A stretch of DNA of 64,000 nucleotides, taken from the NCBI GenBank assembly GCA_002255925.1, contig NKIH01000005.1, positions 186,001 to 250,000 of the forward strand, in the 5' to 3' direction. Shown in pieces: positions 24,686 to 33,888 of the stretch. Under the pieces are notes generated by a model. The model saw nothing but the letters and a program-made list of their open reading frames with translations. It was not told the origin of the DNA and did no database searches. This DNA comes from Burkholderiales bacterium PBB6 (GTDB taxonomy: Bacteria > Pseudomonadota > Gammaproteobacteria > Burkholderiales > Burkholderiaceae_C). Numbering within the stretch: the first letter of the stretch is position 1; each line of letters opens with the position of its first letter. The position numbers and the translations under genes were made by a program.

Positions 24686-27181
24686 ATGACTTCCGCAAAC
24701 CGCACGTTCACCCTCACGCCGCTGGCCACCACCCTCGCCTTGGCCTTCACCTGGAGCGCGTCCGTTGCCCAGGCTCAAACCTCGGCCACCGCCCCCGAAG
24801 CCAGCGCCACTGCAACCGCAACCGCCAGCCAGGCCGTGACCGTGGTTGGCACCCGGGCCAAGGGCCGCACGGTGTTCGACAGCGCCGTGCCGGTTGACCG
24901 CTACAGCGCACGCGACATTGAACAAGCCGTGGCCGCCACGGGTGAAGTGGGCAGCGCGCTGCAGCTGCTGTCGCCGTCGATCAACCAGCCGCGTGTCTCG
25001 GCCAGCGGTGCCGCCGACAGCGTGCGCGTGGTGCAGCTGCGCGGCCTGGCCCCGGACCAGGTGCTGGTGCTCGTGAACGGCAAGCGCCGCCACACGAATG
25101 CGGTGCTCGACCTGGAAGGCATCTTCCAGGGCAGCCTGCCGGTCGACCTAAACACCCTGCCCGCCAGTGCCATCGAGCGCATCGAAGTGCTGCGTGACGG
25201 CGCCGGTGCCCAGTACGGCAGCGACGCCATTGCCGGCGTCATCAACATCGTGCTCAAGGGTGGCGGCACGGGCGGCTCGGCTTCCATCAACGTGGGCGCC
25301 AACCACACCCGCTTTGCACCCACCGGCCGCACCTTGACCGACGGCCAGAGCGTGCAGGTGGCCGCCGACCAGGGCATCACCCTGGCCAACGGCGGCACGG
25401 TGCGATTTGGTGCCGAAGCCCTGCGCAAGGCCGGCACCAACCGCGCCGGTGCCAGCGACGCGGGCTGGACCAGCTGGAACAGCACGGCCGCTGACCTGGC
25501 CCTCGACGGCCAGGTGCTGTTCAAGTCGGGCGATCCGGCCCAGCGTTCCGCCAACCTGTTCTACACGGCCGAATTCCCGCTGGACGACGTGTTCAGCGGC
25601 TACTCGTTCGCCACGCTGCAGCGTCGCAACACCGAAGGCGCCGCGTTTTTCCGCTACCCCGGTGATCCGAACAACGTCGAAGCGGTGTACCCGAACGGCT
25701 ACCGCCCCGTCACCGAAGGCGTGGTCACCGACACTGCCTGGGTGGGCGGCGTGCGCTTCCTGATGGGCGAATGGGACGCTGACGCCAGCCTGCGTCTGGC
25801 CCGCAACCGCTTCGATTACGGCGTCAGCAACTCGATCAATGCCTCGCTGGGCGCCGCCAGCCCGACCGAGTTCCATCTGGCCAATTTCCGCTCCAGCCAG
25901 ATCAGCATGAATCTGGACGCCAGTAACGCCACCAAGCTGCCGGGCACTGACCTGCCGCTGAACCTGGCGGCCGGCACCGAATTCCTGCAGGAGTTCTACC
26001 GCAGTGAAGCGGGCGACAGTGCCTCGTGGGCCGCGGGCAGCATCACCAGCGCGCCCCCAGGCGCCCAGGCCGGCCCGGGCCTGCGCCCGGTGGACGCCGT
26101 GCGCCTGTCGCGTGACGTGCTGTCGGCTTACCTCGATGCCGAGCTCGACCTGACCCCGGCGCTGCGCGTCGGCGCTGCCGTGCGTCATGCCAACTACAGC
26201 GACGCCGGCAATGCCACCACCGGCAAGCTGTCGACCCGGTTCTCGGTGACGCCTGACTGGCTGCTGCGCGGCTCGGTGTCGACCAACTTCCGCGCGCCGG
26301 CACTGGCCCAGACCGGCTTCCGTTTCGCCACGCTGAACTTCAACGCCACCGGCACCGGCCTGCAGAACAACGCCCTGCTGCCAGCACGTGACCCGCTGGC
26401 CGCCGCGTTCGGCGCCACGCCGCTGAAGCCTGAAACCTCGCGCCAGTTGTCGCTGGGCACCGCCTGGCGCAACAACAGCGGCAGCAGCCTGAGCGTCGAC
26501 GCCTACCGCATCGAGGTGGACGACCGCATCGTGCGCACCAGCGACCTGCAAAGTGACGCCGTCAGCGCCTACCTGGCTGCGCGTCGTCGCGGCAACATCC
26601 AGAGCGTGGCCTTCCTGACGAACGCGGTCGACACCACCACCGAAGGCGTGGATGTGACCGTGGGCCAGGCCACCAAGCTGATGGGCGGCAACCTGCAACT
26701 CAATGCAGCCCTGAACCTGACCCGCACCACCATCGACCAGGTGCGCAACCAGCCGGCCGCGCTGGCCGCCATCGACCCGACGCTGAACCTGCTGGGCAGC
26801 GACGCGCTGCTGCGCATCACCCGCGGCACGCCGAAGCAGAAGCTGGTATTGACCGCCGAATGGCAGGGTGAAGCCTGGGCCTGGAGCGTGCGCGCCACGC
26901 ATTACGGCGAGGTGTGGGCCTACTCGTTCGACGACCAGGCCGCGCAGATCGACGGCGCACCGGCCCAGAAGCTGGGCGACACCTGGGTGGTGGACACCGA
27001 GGTGAGCCGCAAGATGGGCTCGGGCTGGACGGTGGCCGTGGGCGCCAACAACCTGTTCAACCGCTACCCGACGCGCACGCTGAACGGCAGCACGTACGGC
27101 GGCGCCTTCCCTTACAACTTCACCGACCCGACCGGCTTGAACGGCGCCTATTGGTACGCCCGCGCCAACCTGCGCTGGTAA
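24686..27181 (+). CDS. TonB-dependent outer-membrane receptor
   Basis: The 831-residue protein (start MTSANRTFTLTPL) has a signal peptide ending near VAQAQ, a plug domain (VTVVGTRAKGRTVFDSAVPVDRY...GAQYGSDAIAGVINIVL) and a beta-barrel ending in the aromatic W of ANLRW needed for BAM insertion. A TonB-box-like stretch near SQAVTVVGT follows the signal peptide. Large members of this type take up siderophores, cobalamin or oligosaccharides. No ligand can be assigned. It is not next to other iron or cobalamin genes, although a cobalamin operon lies elsewhere in this window. Confidence 0.93.
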   Translation: MTSANRTFTLTPLATTLALAFTWSASVAQAQTSATAPEASATATATASQAVTVVGTRAKGRTVFDSAVPVDRYSARDIEQAVAATGEVGSALQLLSPSINQPRVSASGAADSVRVVQLRGLAPDQVLVLVNGKRRHTNAVLDLEGIFQGSLPVDLNTLPASAIERIEVLRDGAGAQYGSDAIAGVINIVLKGGGTGGSASINVGANHTRFAPTGRTLTDGQSVQVAADQGITLANGGTVRFGAEALRKAGTNRAGASDAGWTSWNSTAADLALDGQVLFKSGDPAQRSANLFYTAEFPLDDVFSGYSFATLQRRNTEGAAFFRYPGDPNNVEAVYPNGYRPVTEGVVTDTAWVGGVRFLMGEWDADASLRLARNRFDYGVSNSINASLGAASPTEFHLANFRSSQISMNLDASNATKLPGTDLPLNLAAGTEFLQEFYRSEAGDSASWAAGSITSAPPGAQAGPGLRPVDAVRLSRDVLSAYLDAELDLTPALRVGAAVRHANYSDAGNATTGKLSTRFSVTPDWLLRGSVSTNFRAPALAQTGFRFATLNFNATGTGLQNNALLPARDPLAAAFGATPLKPETSRQLSLGTAWRNNSGSSLSVDAYRIEVDDRIVRTSDLQSDAVSAYLAARRRGNIQSVAFLTNAVDTTTEGVDVTVGQATKLMGGNLQLNAALNLTRTTIDQVRNQPAALAAIDPTLNLLGSDALLRITRGTPKQKLVLTAEWQGEAWAWSVRATHYGEVWAYSFDDQAAQIDGAPAQKLGDTWVVDTEVSRKMGSGWTVAVGANNLFNRYPTRTLNGSTYGGAFPYNFTDPTGLNGAYWYARANLRW

Positions 27182-27250
27182 TCTGATGTGGGAACCTCGG
27201 GGCAGCGTGGCTGCTCTGAGGTTGAAGCCTGTATCAAGAAGGATTTGCGC

Positions 27251-27913
27251 ATGTCCACCCTGCTCCTGCTGGGCGCCACCGGCCAGGTGGGCCACCAGCT
27301 GCTGAACGCGGCACTGGCCCATCCCGCCGTCACCCAGGTGGTGGCGCCCACGCGTCGGCCCTTGGCTGCGCACCCCAAACTGCTGAACCCGAAGGTCGAC
27401 TTTTCCGACCTGCCCGAGCGGGCCGCCTGGTGGACCGCCGATGCGGCGTGCAGCGCGCTGGGCACCACCTTGCGCCAGGCCGGCTCGGCAGAAGCCTTCG
27501 AGGCCATCGACCGCGGGCATGTGCTGGCCGCAGCGCGGCTGACGCGTGCCGCCGGCACCCCCTGCTTCGTCAACAACTCATCGATGGGTGCCAACCCGCG
27601 TGCCCGCGGCTTGTACCTGCGCGTCAAGGGCCTGCTGGAACAGGATCTGGACGGGCTCGGTTTTTTATCGGTCTGCCATGTTCGCCCCTCGCTGCTGGAC
27701 GGCGGCCCACGGCCAGACAGCCGCCCCGGCGAGCGCGCCGGCCTGTGGCTGGCGCATACCCTGGCACCGCTGATTCCAGCGCGCTACCAGGCCATCAAGA
27801 CCGAGGCGGTGGCACAGGCCATGTTGCAGGCTGCGCTGGCGGCACGGCCGGGTGTGCAGGTGATTGAATCTGATGCCTTGCAGCTGTTGCCGCAGGCCAC
27901 TCAGATGGCTTGA
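27251..27913 (+). CDS. NAD(P)-binding atypical short-chain dehydrogenase
   Basis: The 220-residue protein starts MSTLLLLGATGQVGHQLLNAAL, an extended GATGxxG Rossmann motif. It has the FVNNSSMGANPRARGLYLRVKG region seen in HTATIP2/NmrA-like proteins with a YxxxK-like YLRVK. This group is often annotated as oxidoreductase or nucleoside-diphosphate-sugar epimerase without a defined substrate. It begins 69 bp after the TonB receptor. Residues before 27251 in the longer frame are not conserved. Confidence 0.85.
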   Translation: MSTLLLLGATGQVGHQLLNAALAHPAVTQVVAPTRRPLAAHPKLLNPKVDFSDLPERAAWWTADAACSALGTTLRQAGSAEAFEAIDRGHVLAAARLTRAAGTPCFVNNSSMGANPRARGLYLRVKGLLEQDLDGLGFLSVCHVRPSLLDGGPRPDSRPGERAGLWLAHTLAPLIPARYQAIKTEAVAQAMLQAALAARPGVQVIESDALQLLPQATQMA

Positions 27914-27916
27914 GGC

Positions 27917-28528
27917 TCAGGCGCTGAGCCTGAACACCAGCAGCAGGTTGTTGGCCGGCATGGCCACCCGCTGCTCCAGCACCAAGCCCGCCTGCGCGGC
28001 CACCCGAGTGATATCGGCCAAGTCACGCAGGCCCCAGCCTGCATCACGCGCCCGCAGGTCGGCATCAAAGGCCAGATTGCCCGGCGAGGTGGGCACCATC
28101 GCTTCGACGTAAGGACCGTAGGTCACGAGGCAGCCGCCCGGCACCAGGTGCCGCGCTGCGCCCTGCATCAGCCCGGCGCAGCAGGCCCACGGCGCGATGT
28201 GCAGCATGTTGATGGCCAGCACGGCGTCGCAGTCGGCCTGCGGTAGCGGCCATTCCGCAGCCAGCACATCCAGCACTACCGGCTGCTGCACATTCGCCAG
28301 ATGCGCCGTACGGGCCTCGATGGCGCCAAAACCTTCAGCCTGCCAATCGCTGGGCTGCCACTGCCAGCCGGGTTCGGCCTGTGCAAAGGCGGCCGCATGC
28401 TGGCCGGTGCCGCTCGCCACTTCCAGCACCCGGGCCTGCGTGGGCAGCACCTGGCGCAGCACCGCCAGGATGGGGGCCGTGTTGCGCTCGGCCGCGGCAC
28501 TGAAGGGCAAGGGCTGCGGCAGTGTCAT
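27917..28528 (-). CDS. DUF938-family SAM-dependent methyltransferase
   Basis: The 203-residue protein has NTAPILAVLRQVLPTQARVLEVASGTGQHAAAFAQAEPGWQWQPSDW, the DUF938 (METTL26-like) start with a class-I methyltransferase SAM loop, and LAINMLHIAPWACCAGLMQGAARHLVPGGCLVTYGPY. Substrates of the family are not established. Its start overlaps the preceding gene by 4 bp, so it ends a minus-strand operon that begins with the PhnD-like binding protein. Confidence 0.9.
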   Translation of the reverse strand: MTLPQPLPFSAAAERNTAPILAVLRQVLPTQARVLEVASGTGQHAAAFAQAEPGWQWQPSDWQAEGFGAIEARTAHLANVQQPVVLDVLAAEWPLPQADCDAVLAINMLHIAPWACCAGLMQGAARHLVPGGCLVTYGPYVEAMVPTSPGNLAFDADLRARDAGWGLRDLADITRVAAQAGLVLEQRVAMPANNLLLVFRLSA

Positions 28529-28902
28529 GCGTCGATCGATTCCAGGGCTTCGATGATCAGGCTGCGACGGCGCACACCCTGCGCGCGGGTTTGCACACGC
28601 ACGCGCAGCGGCTCACCCGCGGGTACCTCGCGGCGGCAGTGGTAGTCCAGGCTGTCAGTCTGGCCGGGGTTGCTGCTGGCAATGTCGCGCGACCATTCGC
28701 GGCGGCCGTCGAGCTCCACGCTCAGGCCGTGGCTGGCACGGCTGGTTGAAGTGGCACCGTCGAGCTCGGGCACCCGCACCTCCATGCGCACATCCAGATC
28801 AAAGATGCGGTCGTGGTGCAGCACGGCGGGAATGGTCAGCACGGCCACGTCGGCCTCGCCGGCATCCACGGCCCAGCGTTCGGGTCGCTTGGCCGTGCTC
28901 AT
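28525..28902 (-). CDS. Hypothetical protein in the transporter operon
   Basis: The 125-residue protein starts MSTAKRPERWAVDAGEADVAV. It alternates beta-rich stretches (LTIPAVLHHDRIFDLDVRMEVRVPEL) with charged residues, has no signal peptide and no membrane span. It looks soluble and beta-rich. No family was recognised. It overlaps its neighbours by 4 bp on both sides, which strongly supports it being a real, co-translated gene. Confidence 0.75.
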   Translation of the reverse strand: MSTAKRPERWAVDAGEADVAVLTIPAVLHHDRIFDLDVRMEVRVPELDGATSTSRASHGLSVELDGRREWSRDIASSNPGQTDSLDYHCRREVPAGEPLRVRVQTRAQGVRRRSLIIEALESIDA

Positions 28903-29252
28903 GCGTCAGGTGGGCGCCTGCCGCCGCCCTGCCCCAGCCGCGCTGCGTGATCGGGCGAGGGCGGCACTTCGCGCACTTCCACGTCCACCACATCGGCGGC
29001 ATCGGCGGAGGACTTGCGGGCGCCGCGCTGTGCCCAGGGCGGCATGCCGGCACCGGCGCGCTGCCACTGGAACCGAACTGGCGATGGCCGCCTGCCTCGC
29101 AGCAAGGACCAGATCACGGCGATCAGACTGATCACGAGGCCGAACAGCAGCACGCCGAGCACCAGCGCGAGGCCCAGGGCGCCCAGCACCAGGCGCCAAA
29201 GGGTGCGAGAGAGCCCCACCAGCAGACGATCCAATTTTTCAAGCAAAGACAT
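28899..29252 (-). CDS. Hypothetical membrane protein in the transporter operon
   Basis: The 117-residue protein starts MSLLEKLDRLLVGLSRTLWRL, then has one long or two short hydrophobic spans (LVLGALGLALVLGVLLFGLVISLIAVIWSLL, about residues 21-51) and a polar, Arg- and Pro-rich tail. It is 30 bp downstream of the second permease and overlaps the next gene by 4 bp. It could be an accessory membrane protein of the importer, but no family was recognised. Confidence 0.75.
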   Translation of the reverse strand: MSLLEKLDRLLVGLSRTLWRLVLGALGLALVLGVLLFGLVISLIAVIWSLLRGRRPSPVRFQWQRAGAGMPPWAQRGARKSSADAADVVDVEVREVPPSPDHAARLGQGGGRRPPDA

Positions 29253-29282
29253 GCCGCGATTGTGGCGCGAATGCGCAAGCCC

Positions 29283-30050
29283 TCAGCGTGTCAGGGCTCG
29301 GCGCGCCAGGTTGCTCAGCAGGTCGACCAGACCCACCAGCGCCACCATCGCGGCGAGGATGGTGGCCGTCTTGCCCATGTGGAACAGGCCCATGTGGAAC
29401 GCCAGCATCTGGCCCAGGCCGCCCGCGCCCACCACGCCCATCACGGCGGCTGCGCGGATGTTGTTCTCCCAGCGGTAGAGCGTGTAGCTCAGACACTGCG
29501 GCAAGACCTGGGGCACGGTGGCGTAGAGAAACACCAGCGAAGGCCGAACGCCTTGGGTGCGCAGCGCCTCAGCCGGGCCGGCCGGGGCGTTTTCCATGGT
29601 TTCGGCAAACAGGCGGCCCAGCACCCCCGCGGTGTGAAACCCGAGCGCCAGGGTGCCGGCAAACGGCCCCATGCCGGCACTGATCAGCATCAGCGAGGCC
29701 CACACCAGCTCAGGCACCGAGCGCAGGAAGTTCAGCAGCCAGCGAACCGGTGTGCGCAGCGGCGCCCAATCACCGGCATGGCGGCGCGCTGCTGGCCAAG
29801 CCAGGGCGAGGCCCAGCACCACCGCCAGCAAGGTGCCCAGGGCCGACATGGCCAGGGTTTCGAGCGTGGCCAGGCCCACCTTCATCAAGAACGCAGGCTG
29901 GGTGTCGGGCGGGAAAAACTCGGCCACGAAGCGGCCCATGGCCTGCATGGCCGACAGCGACAGAAACTGAGACCACTGCAGATCGAGCGACGCGAAGCTC
30001 GCCACGATCAGGCCCAGCACCGCCACCATGAACACGCTCAGGCGGCTCAT
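29283..30050 (-). CDS. phnE: PhnE-like ABC transporter permease 2
   Basis: The 255-residue inner-membrane protein has about six spans and the PhnE loop AEALRTQGVRPSLVFLYATVPQVLPQCLSYTLYRWENNIRAAAVMGVVGAGGLGQML, the conserved coupling segment of phosphonate-type permeases. It overlaps the first permease gene by 4 bp. Two different PhnE-like permeases and one ATPase form the importer. The selD gene next door argues for selenium oxyanion rather than phosphonate transport. Confidence 0.9.
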   Translation of the reverse strand: MSRLSVFMVAVLGLIVASFASLDLQWSQFLSLSAMQAMGRFVAEFFPPDTQPAFLMKVGLATLETLAMSALGTLLAVVLGLALAWPAARRHAGDWAPLRTPVRWLLNFLRSVPELVWASLMLISAGMGPFAGTLALGFHTAGVLGRLFAETMENAPAGPAEALRTQGVRPSLVFLYATVPQVLPQCLSYTLYRWENNIRAAAVMGVVGAGGLGQMLAFHMGLFHMGKTATILAAMVALVGLVDLLSNLARRALTR

Positions 30051-30895
30051 GCCAGCGTCTCCCGCAGCCAGGCGCTGGCGCGGTCGGCCAGGGCCACCAG
30101 CACCACGAACACCAGCAGGATGGTCAGCACATCACCCCCTGCGAACATCTTCATTGCGCTGTCGAGTTGCTGGCCCAGGCCCCCTGCCCCTACAAAACCC
30201 AGCACCACCGACGAGCGCACCGCGCATTCCCAGCGGTACACGGTGTACGAGACCAGCTCGGCGGCGTTTTGCGGCAGCAGCGCATACAGCAGTGCCTGCA
30301 ACCGGCTGCTGCCGTTGCGCAGCAGGGACTCGGCGGGCTGGGTGTCGCCGCTTTCAAGAATCTCGCCGTAAACCTTGCCGAGCATGCCGCCGTAGGTCAA
30401 GGCGATGGCCAGCACACCGGCCGTCGGCCCCAGGCCCACCACGCGCACGAACACCAGCGCCCACACCAGCTCGGGCACGCTGCGCAGCACCACCAGCAGG
30501 CCGCGCACGCCCTGACGCAGCAGCCACGCCCCACCGGCCATGCGTCCCGACAGCGCCGACACCGACAGCACGCGGGTCGATACCAGCGTCAGCGGCACGG
30601 CCAGCAGCCAGCCCAGGGTGATGCCCGCCGTGGCCATCGCCACGGTGCGCCAGGTTTCCCGGGCCAGCTCCCAGAGGAACGGGGTGTCGAGGCGGGGCGG
30701 CCAGGTGCTGGCGAGGAAGTTGGCCGTCACGGCCCAGCTGCGGGCATCCCACAGTTGCCACGGGCGGAACTCGGTCAGCACCAGCGCCGGCCAGAGCAGG
30801 ACCACCATGAACAGCGCCACGCCCACACGGCCGAGCCAGGCGGGGTCTTTCAGCGCTGGCTGGCTCAGGGATTGAGCCTGGGCGCTCAGCGGCAT
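30047..30895 (-). CDS. phnE: PhnE-like ABC transporter permease 1
   Basis: The 282-residue protein has the same fold and loop as its partner (QPAESLLRNGSSRLQALLYALLPQNAAELVSYTVYRWECAVRSSVVLGFVGAGGLGQQL). The start overlaps the ATPase stop by 10 bp and the end overlaps permease 2 by 4 bp. The two permeases have diverged enough to suggest a heterodimeric channel. Confidence 0.9.
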   Translation of the reverse strand: MPLSAQAQSLSQPALKDPAWLGRVGVALFMVVLLWPALVLTEFRPWQLWDARSWAVTANFLASTWPPRLDTPFLWELARETWRTVAMATAGITLGWLLAVPLTLVSTRVLSVSALSGRMAGGAWLLRQGVRGLLVVLRSVPELVWALVFVRVVGLGPTAGVLAIALTYGGMLGKVYGEILESGDTQPAESLLRNGSSRLQALLYALLPQNAAELVSYTVYRWECAVRSSVVLGFVGAGGLGQQLDSAMKMFAGGDVLTILLVFVVLVALADRASAWLRETLA

Positions 30896-31725
30896 GTCAT
30901 GGCCACCACGGCAGGCGGCGCTGGCGTGGCCGGCTCATCGGCTGAGGCCGCGGTGCCCGGATGAAGCTCGTCTTCATGCTGGGCATAAAGGGCAGCCAGC
31001 ATGTCAGGCGTGACGTTGGTTGCGGGCGCATCAAACATCACCCGGCCATCGCGCAAGCCGACGATGCGCGGAAAGCAGCTCAGCGCCAGATCCACCTGGT
31101 GCAGCGACGCCACCAGCGTGCAGCCGCGTTCGCGGGCGGCCAGTTGTAGGGCGTCCAGCACCTGCCGGGCGCGGGTGGGGTCGAGGGCCGACAGCGGCTC
31201 ATCCACCAACCACAGCCGGGCCGGCGAGACCAGCGCGCGGGCCAGGCCCACGCGCTGCCGCTCACCACCCGAGAGGCGGTCGACACGGTGGAACAGCTTG
31301 TCGGCCACGCCAAACCGGGCGAGCGCGCCCTGCGCCTCTGGCAGGGCCGCGGGCTTGATCCACTGGCGCACGGAGGCCCACCAGGTCATGCCCGGCAAGC
31401 GCCCGGCCAGCACCGTGGTGACCACGCGTTGGCGTGGCGGCAGCGGCGGCGTCTGCGGCGCCAGGAACAGGCTGGCGCGCAGCCGGTGCAAGGCCCGGCG
31501 CGAGAGGCGCCACGGCCCCACCTCAGACACCTGGAAGTGCCCGGCAACCGGCGGCAGGCAGCAGGCCAGCACCTGCAGCAGCGTGGTCTTGCCCGCGCCC
31601 GACGGGCCGATGATGGCGAGTTGTTCACCCGCGGCCACGCGCAGGCTCACCGGCCCGAGGGCCGGGGGGAGCTGGCTGGATGCGGCCGGGTGCCGCGCGG
31701 CGACCTCTTCGAGCAACAGGTTCAC
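30886..31725 (-). CDS. phnC: PhnC-like ABC transporter ATPase
   Basis: The 279-residue ATPase has Walker A GPSGAGKTTLLQVLA, signature LSGGERQRVGLARALVSP, Walker B RLWLVDEPLSALDP and the switch LVASLHQVDLAL of PhnC. GTG at 31725 is chosen as the start, giving VNLLLEEVAARHP. A longer frame to 31818 would overlap the binding-protein gene by 68 bp. The gene ends with a 10-bp overlap with permease 1. Confidence 0.9.
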   Translation of the reverse strand: MNLLLEEVAARHPAASSQLPPALGPVSLRVAAGEQLAIIGPSGAGKTTLLQVLACCLPPVAGHFQVSEVGPWRLSRRALHRLRASLFLAPQTPPLPPRQRVVTTVLAGRLPGMTWWASVRQWIKPAALPEAQGALARFGVADKLFHRVDRLSGGERQRVGLARALVSPARLWLVDEPLSALDPTRARQVLDALQLAARERGCTLVASLHQVDLALSCFPRIVGLRDGRVMFDAPATNVTPDMLAALYAQHEDELHPGTAASADEPATPAPPAVVAMTCR

Positions 31726-31750
31726 GGTACGCGACGCCTCGGCCAGTGCA

Positions 31751-32617
31751 TTACAGCAGGCCAGCGCTGCGGGCGGCAGCTTCGATGCCCTTGTAGTTGT
31801 CGACCTTGGTCGGCACAAAACGGGTGGCGCGCTGCAGCTCGAGAATTTCCTTGCCTTCAGCGGTGTCGCGGCTCAACGCCAGGAAGGCCTGGGTGATCTT
31901 GTCGCGCAGCGCCTGGGGCATGTCGGCATGCACCGTCCAGTTGTAGTCGAAGTAGGCGGGCGTGGTGTAGAAGGCGCGCACCTTGGTGGTGTCGACCTTC
32001 TTGTCGGCCACGAACTTGTCCCACACGGAGATGTTCAGCGCACCGGCCTGCACCTTGCCGGACACCACGGCGGCGATGGTTGCGTCATGGGCGCCGCTGT
32101 AGGCCACGCGGTGGAAGTCCTTGTCCGGATCGACCTTGGCTTGCAGCAGGAAACTGCGCGGCATCAGGTGGCCGGAGGTGGAGCTTTGCGAGCCGAAGCT
32201 CACGTCCTTGCCCTTCAGGTCGGCCAGGCTCTGGATGGCGGGATCGGCGGTGATGAAGACCGAGCGGAATTTTTCGTCTTCTTCACGCTGCACCAGCGGG
32301 ATGACCTTGCCACCGGAGCGTACCGAGGCCTGCACGAAGGTGAAGCCACCGAACCAGGCCATGTCGACCTTCTTGTTCACCAGGGCCTCCACCGAAGCGG
32401 CGTAGTCGGTGACGGGGGTGTATTCCACCTTCACGCCGAGCTTGGTTTCCAGGTACTTCACCAGCGGCGCAGCCTTGCGGGCCAGCTCGGTCGGCGCCTC
32501 GTCCGGAATGGCGGTGACGCGCAGCACCTGCTGGGCCTGGGCAGCCAAGCCGGACAGGGCCAGCACGGCAGCAGTGATGAGGGCGGGCAGATGGCGGCGT
32601 TGGGTGGTCAGGTGCAT
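31751..32617 (-). CDS. PhnD-like binding protein, probable selenate/selenite importer component
   Basis: The 288-residue periplasmic protein has a signal peptide cleaved near AAQAQQ, then VLRVTAIPDEAPTELARKAAPLVKYLETKLG, the PhnD-family start, and VNKKVDMAWFGGFTFVQASVRSGGK, GSQSSTSGHLMPRSFLLQAKVDPDKDFHRVAYSGAHDATIAAVVSGKV. This subfamily is known as the putative selenate ABC transporter binding protein and is characteristically found beside selD. Here selD is the divergent neighbour, 132 bp away. A phosphonate role is possible but there are no phn lyase genes. Ligand specificity remains inferred. Confidence 0.85.
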   Translation of the reverse strand: MHLTTQRRHLPALITAAVLALSGLAAQAQQVLRVTAIPDEAPTELARKAAPLVKYLETKLGVKVEYTPVTDYAASVEALVNKKVDMAWFGGFTFVQASVRSGGKVIPLVQREEDEKFRSVFITADPAIQSLADLKGKDVSFGSQSSTSGHLMPRSFLLQAKVDPDKDFHRVAYSGAHDATIAAVVSGKVQAGALNISVWDKFVADKKVDTTKVRAFYTTPAYFDYNWTVHADMPQALRDKITQAFLALSRDTAEGKEILELQRATRFVPTKVDNYKGIEAAARSAGLL

Positions 32618-32749
32618 GGGGTGGGTACCAGGGAGTGAAGCCGTGATTATCGGGGCGCATCGAGGCGCGGCCGCGTGCAGGCGCTATGCTGATTGATGAA
32701 TGCCCACGCATCATCGGCTGTGGGCGCCGGAACCAACCTCCTTGTCGAC

Positions 32750-33850
32750 ATGACCGCCCTGCCCGCTTCCACACCGTCCACCGCCCTGCCCCACACGCCC
32801 GCGGGCGAACCCCGTCTGACGTCGTTGTCACACGGCGGCGGCTGCGGCTGCAAGATCGCACCAGGGGTGCTGAGCGAAATCCTCAAGGGCACGGCCGCCA
32901 TGCCGCTGCCGCCGGAATTGCTGGTGGGCATCGAGACCGCCGACGACGCCGCCGTGTACCGGCTCAACGACGAGCAGGCGTTGATCGCGACGACCGACTT
33001 TTTCATGCCGATCGTCGACGACCCGTTCGACTTCGGCCGCATTGCGGCCACCAATGCCATCAGCGATGTGTATGCGATGGGCGGCCGTCCCATCATGGCG
33101 CTCGCCCTGGTGGGCATGCCGATCAATGTGCTGTCGACCACCACCATCGGGCGTGTGCTGGAGGGCGGCGCCAGTGTCTGCCGGCAGGCCGGCATTCCAG
33201 TGGCTGGCGGCCACACGATCGACTCGGTGGAAGCCATCTACGGTCTGGTGGCGCTGGGCTTGGTGCACCCGGACCGCATCAAGCGCAATGCCGATGCTCG
33301 TCCCGGCGATGTGCTGGTGCTCGGCAAGCCGGTTGGGGTGGGCGTGATGTCAGCGGCCCTGAAGAAGGGCCTGCTGGATGCCGCGGGCTACGGCCTGATG
33401 ATCGACACCACGACGCGGCTCAACACCCCGGGCCCGGACCTGGCGGCCCTGGAGGGTGTGCATGCACTGACGGATGTGACCGGCTTCGGCCTGGCTGGGC
33501 ACGCGCTGGAGCTGGCCCGGGGGGCGCGCTGCGACGTGGCGATTGATTGGCGCGCCGTTCCACTGCTGGACGGCGTTCAAGCCTTGGCTGAGCAAGGCCT
33601 GATCACGGGCGCGTCCGGGCGCAACTGGGCCGGCTACGGCACACAGGTGACGTTGCCCGGCGATTTCAGCGAGGTGGACCGCGCCCTGCTCACCGACCCG
33701 CAAACCAGTGGTGGTTTGCTGGTGTCGTGCGATGCAGCGTCGGTGGATGCCGTGCTGGCGGTGTTCCAGCGGCACGGCTTCGGCAACGCGGCGGTCGTGG
33801 GCGAAGTGCTCGCCTGCCAGGACGCTGCGCCGCGCCTGCGCGTGGTCTGA
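32750..33850 (+). CDS. selD: Selenide, water dikinase
   Basis: The 366-residue enzyme makes selenophosphate from selenide and ATP for selenoprotein or selenouridine-tRNA synthesis. The catalytic segment is [19 protein letters not shown], equivalent to the E. coli C17-x-C19-K20 region, here with C32 and K35. There is no in-frame UGA, so this is the cysteine form. [35 protein letters not shown] and the C-terminal [11 protein letters not shown] follow. An ATG at 32696 gives 18 more residues and is an alternative start. It is divergent from the PhnCDE-like importer, so uptake and activation of selenium are paired. No selA, selB or selU is visible. Confidence 0.95.
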   Translation: [366 protein letters not shown]

Positions 33851-33888
33851 GCGTGGCTCGAGGCTGCCGCAGCGGCCTCAAGTCGACA

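Noticed and set aside
25148-27520. 790-codon open frame opposite the TonB receptor
   Set aside because: It is a high-GC antisense shadow: low-complexity Gly/Ala/Gln/His-rich, no recognisable domain, and fully overlapped by a well-supported receptor gene.
28746-32638. Long plus-strand frames through the PhnCDE-like operon
   Set aside because: Gln/His/Arg-rich compositions typical of antisense frames of high-GC genes; the opposite strand encodes clear transporter proteins.
32838-32860. Possible selenocysteine in SelD
   Set aside because: The catalytic region reads GGGCGCK with cysteine codons and no in-frame UGA.
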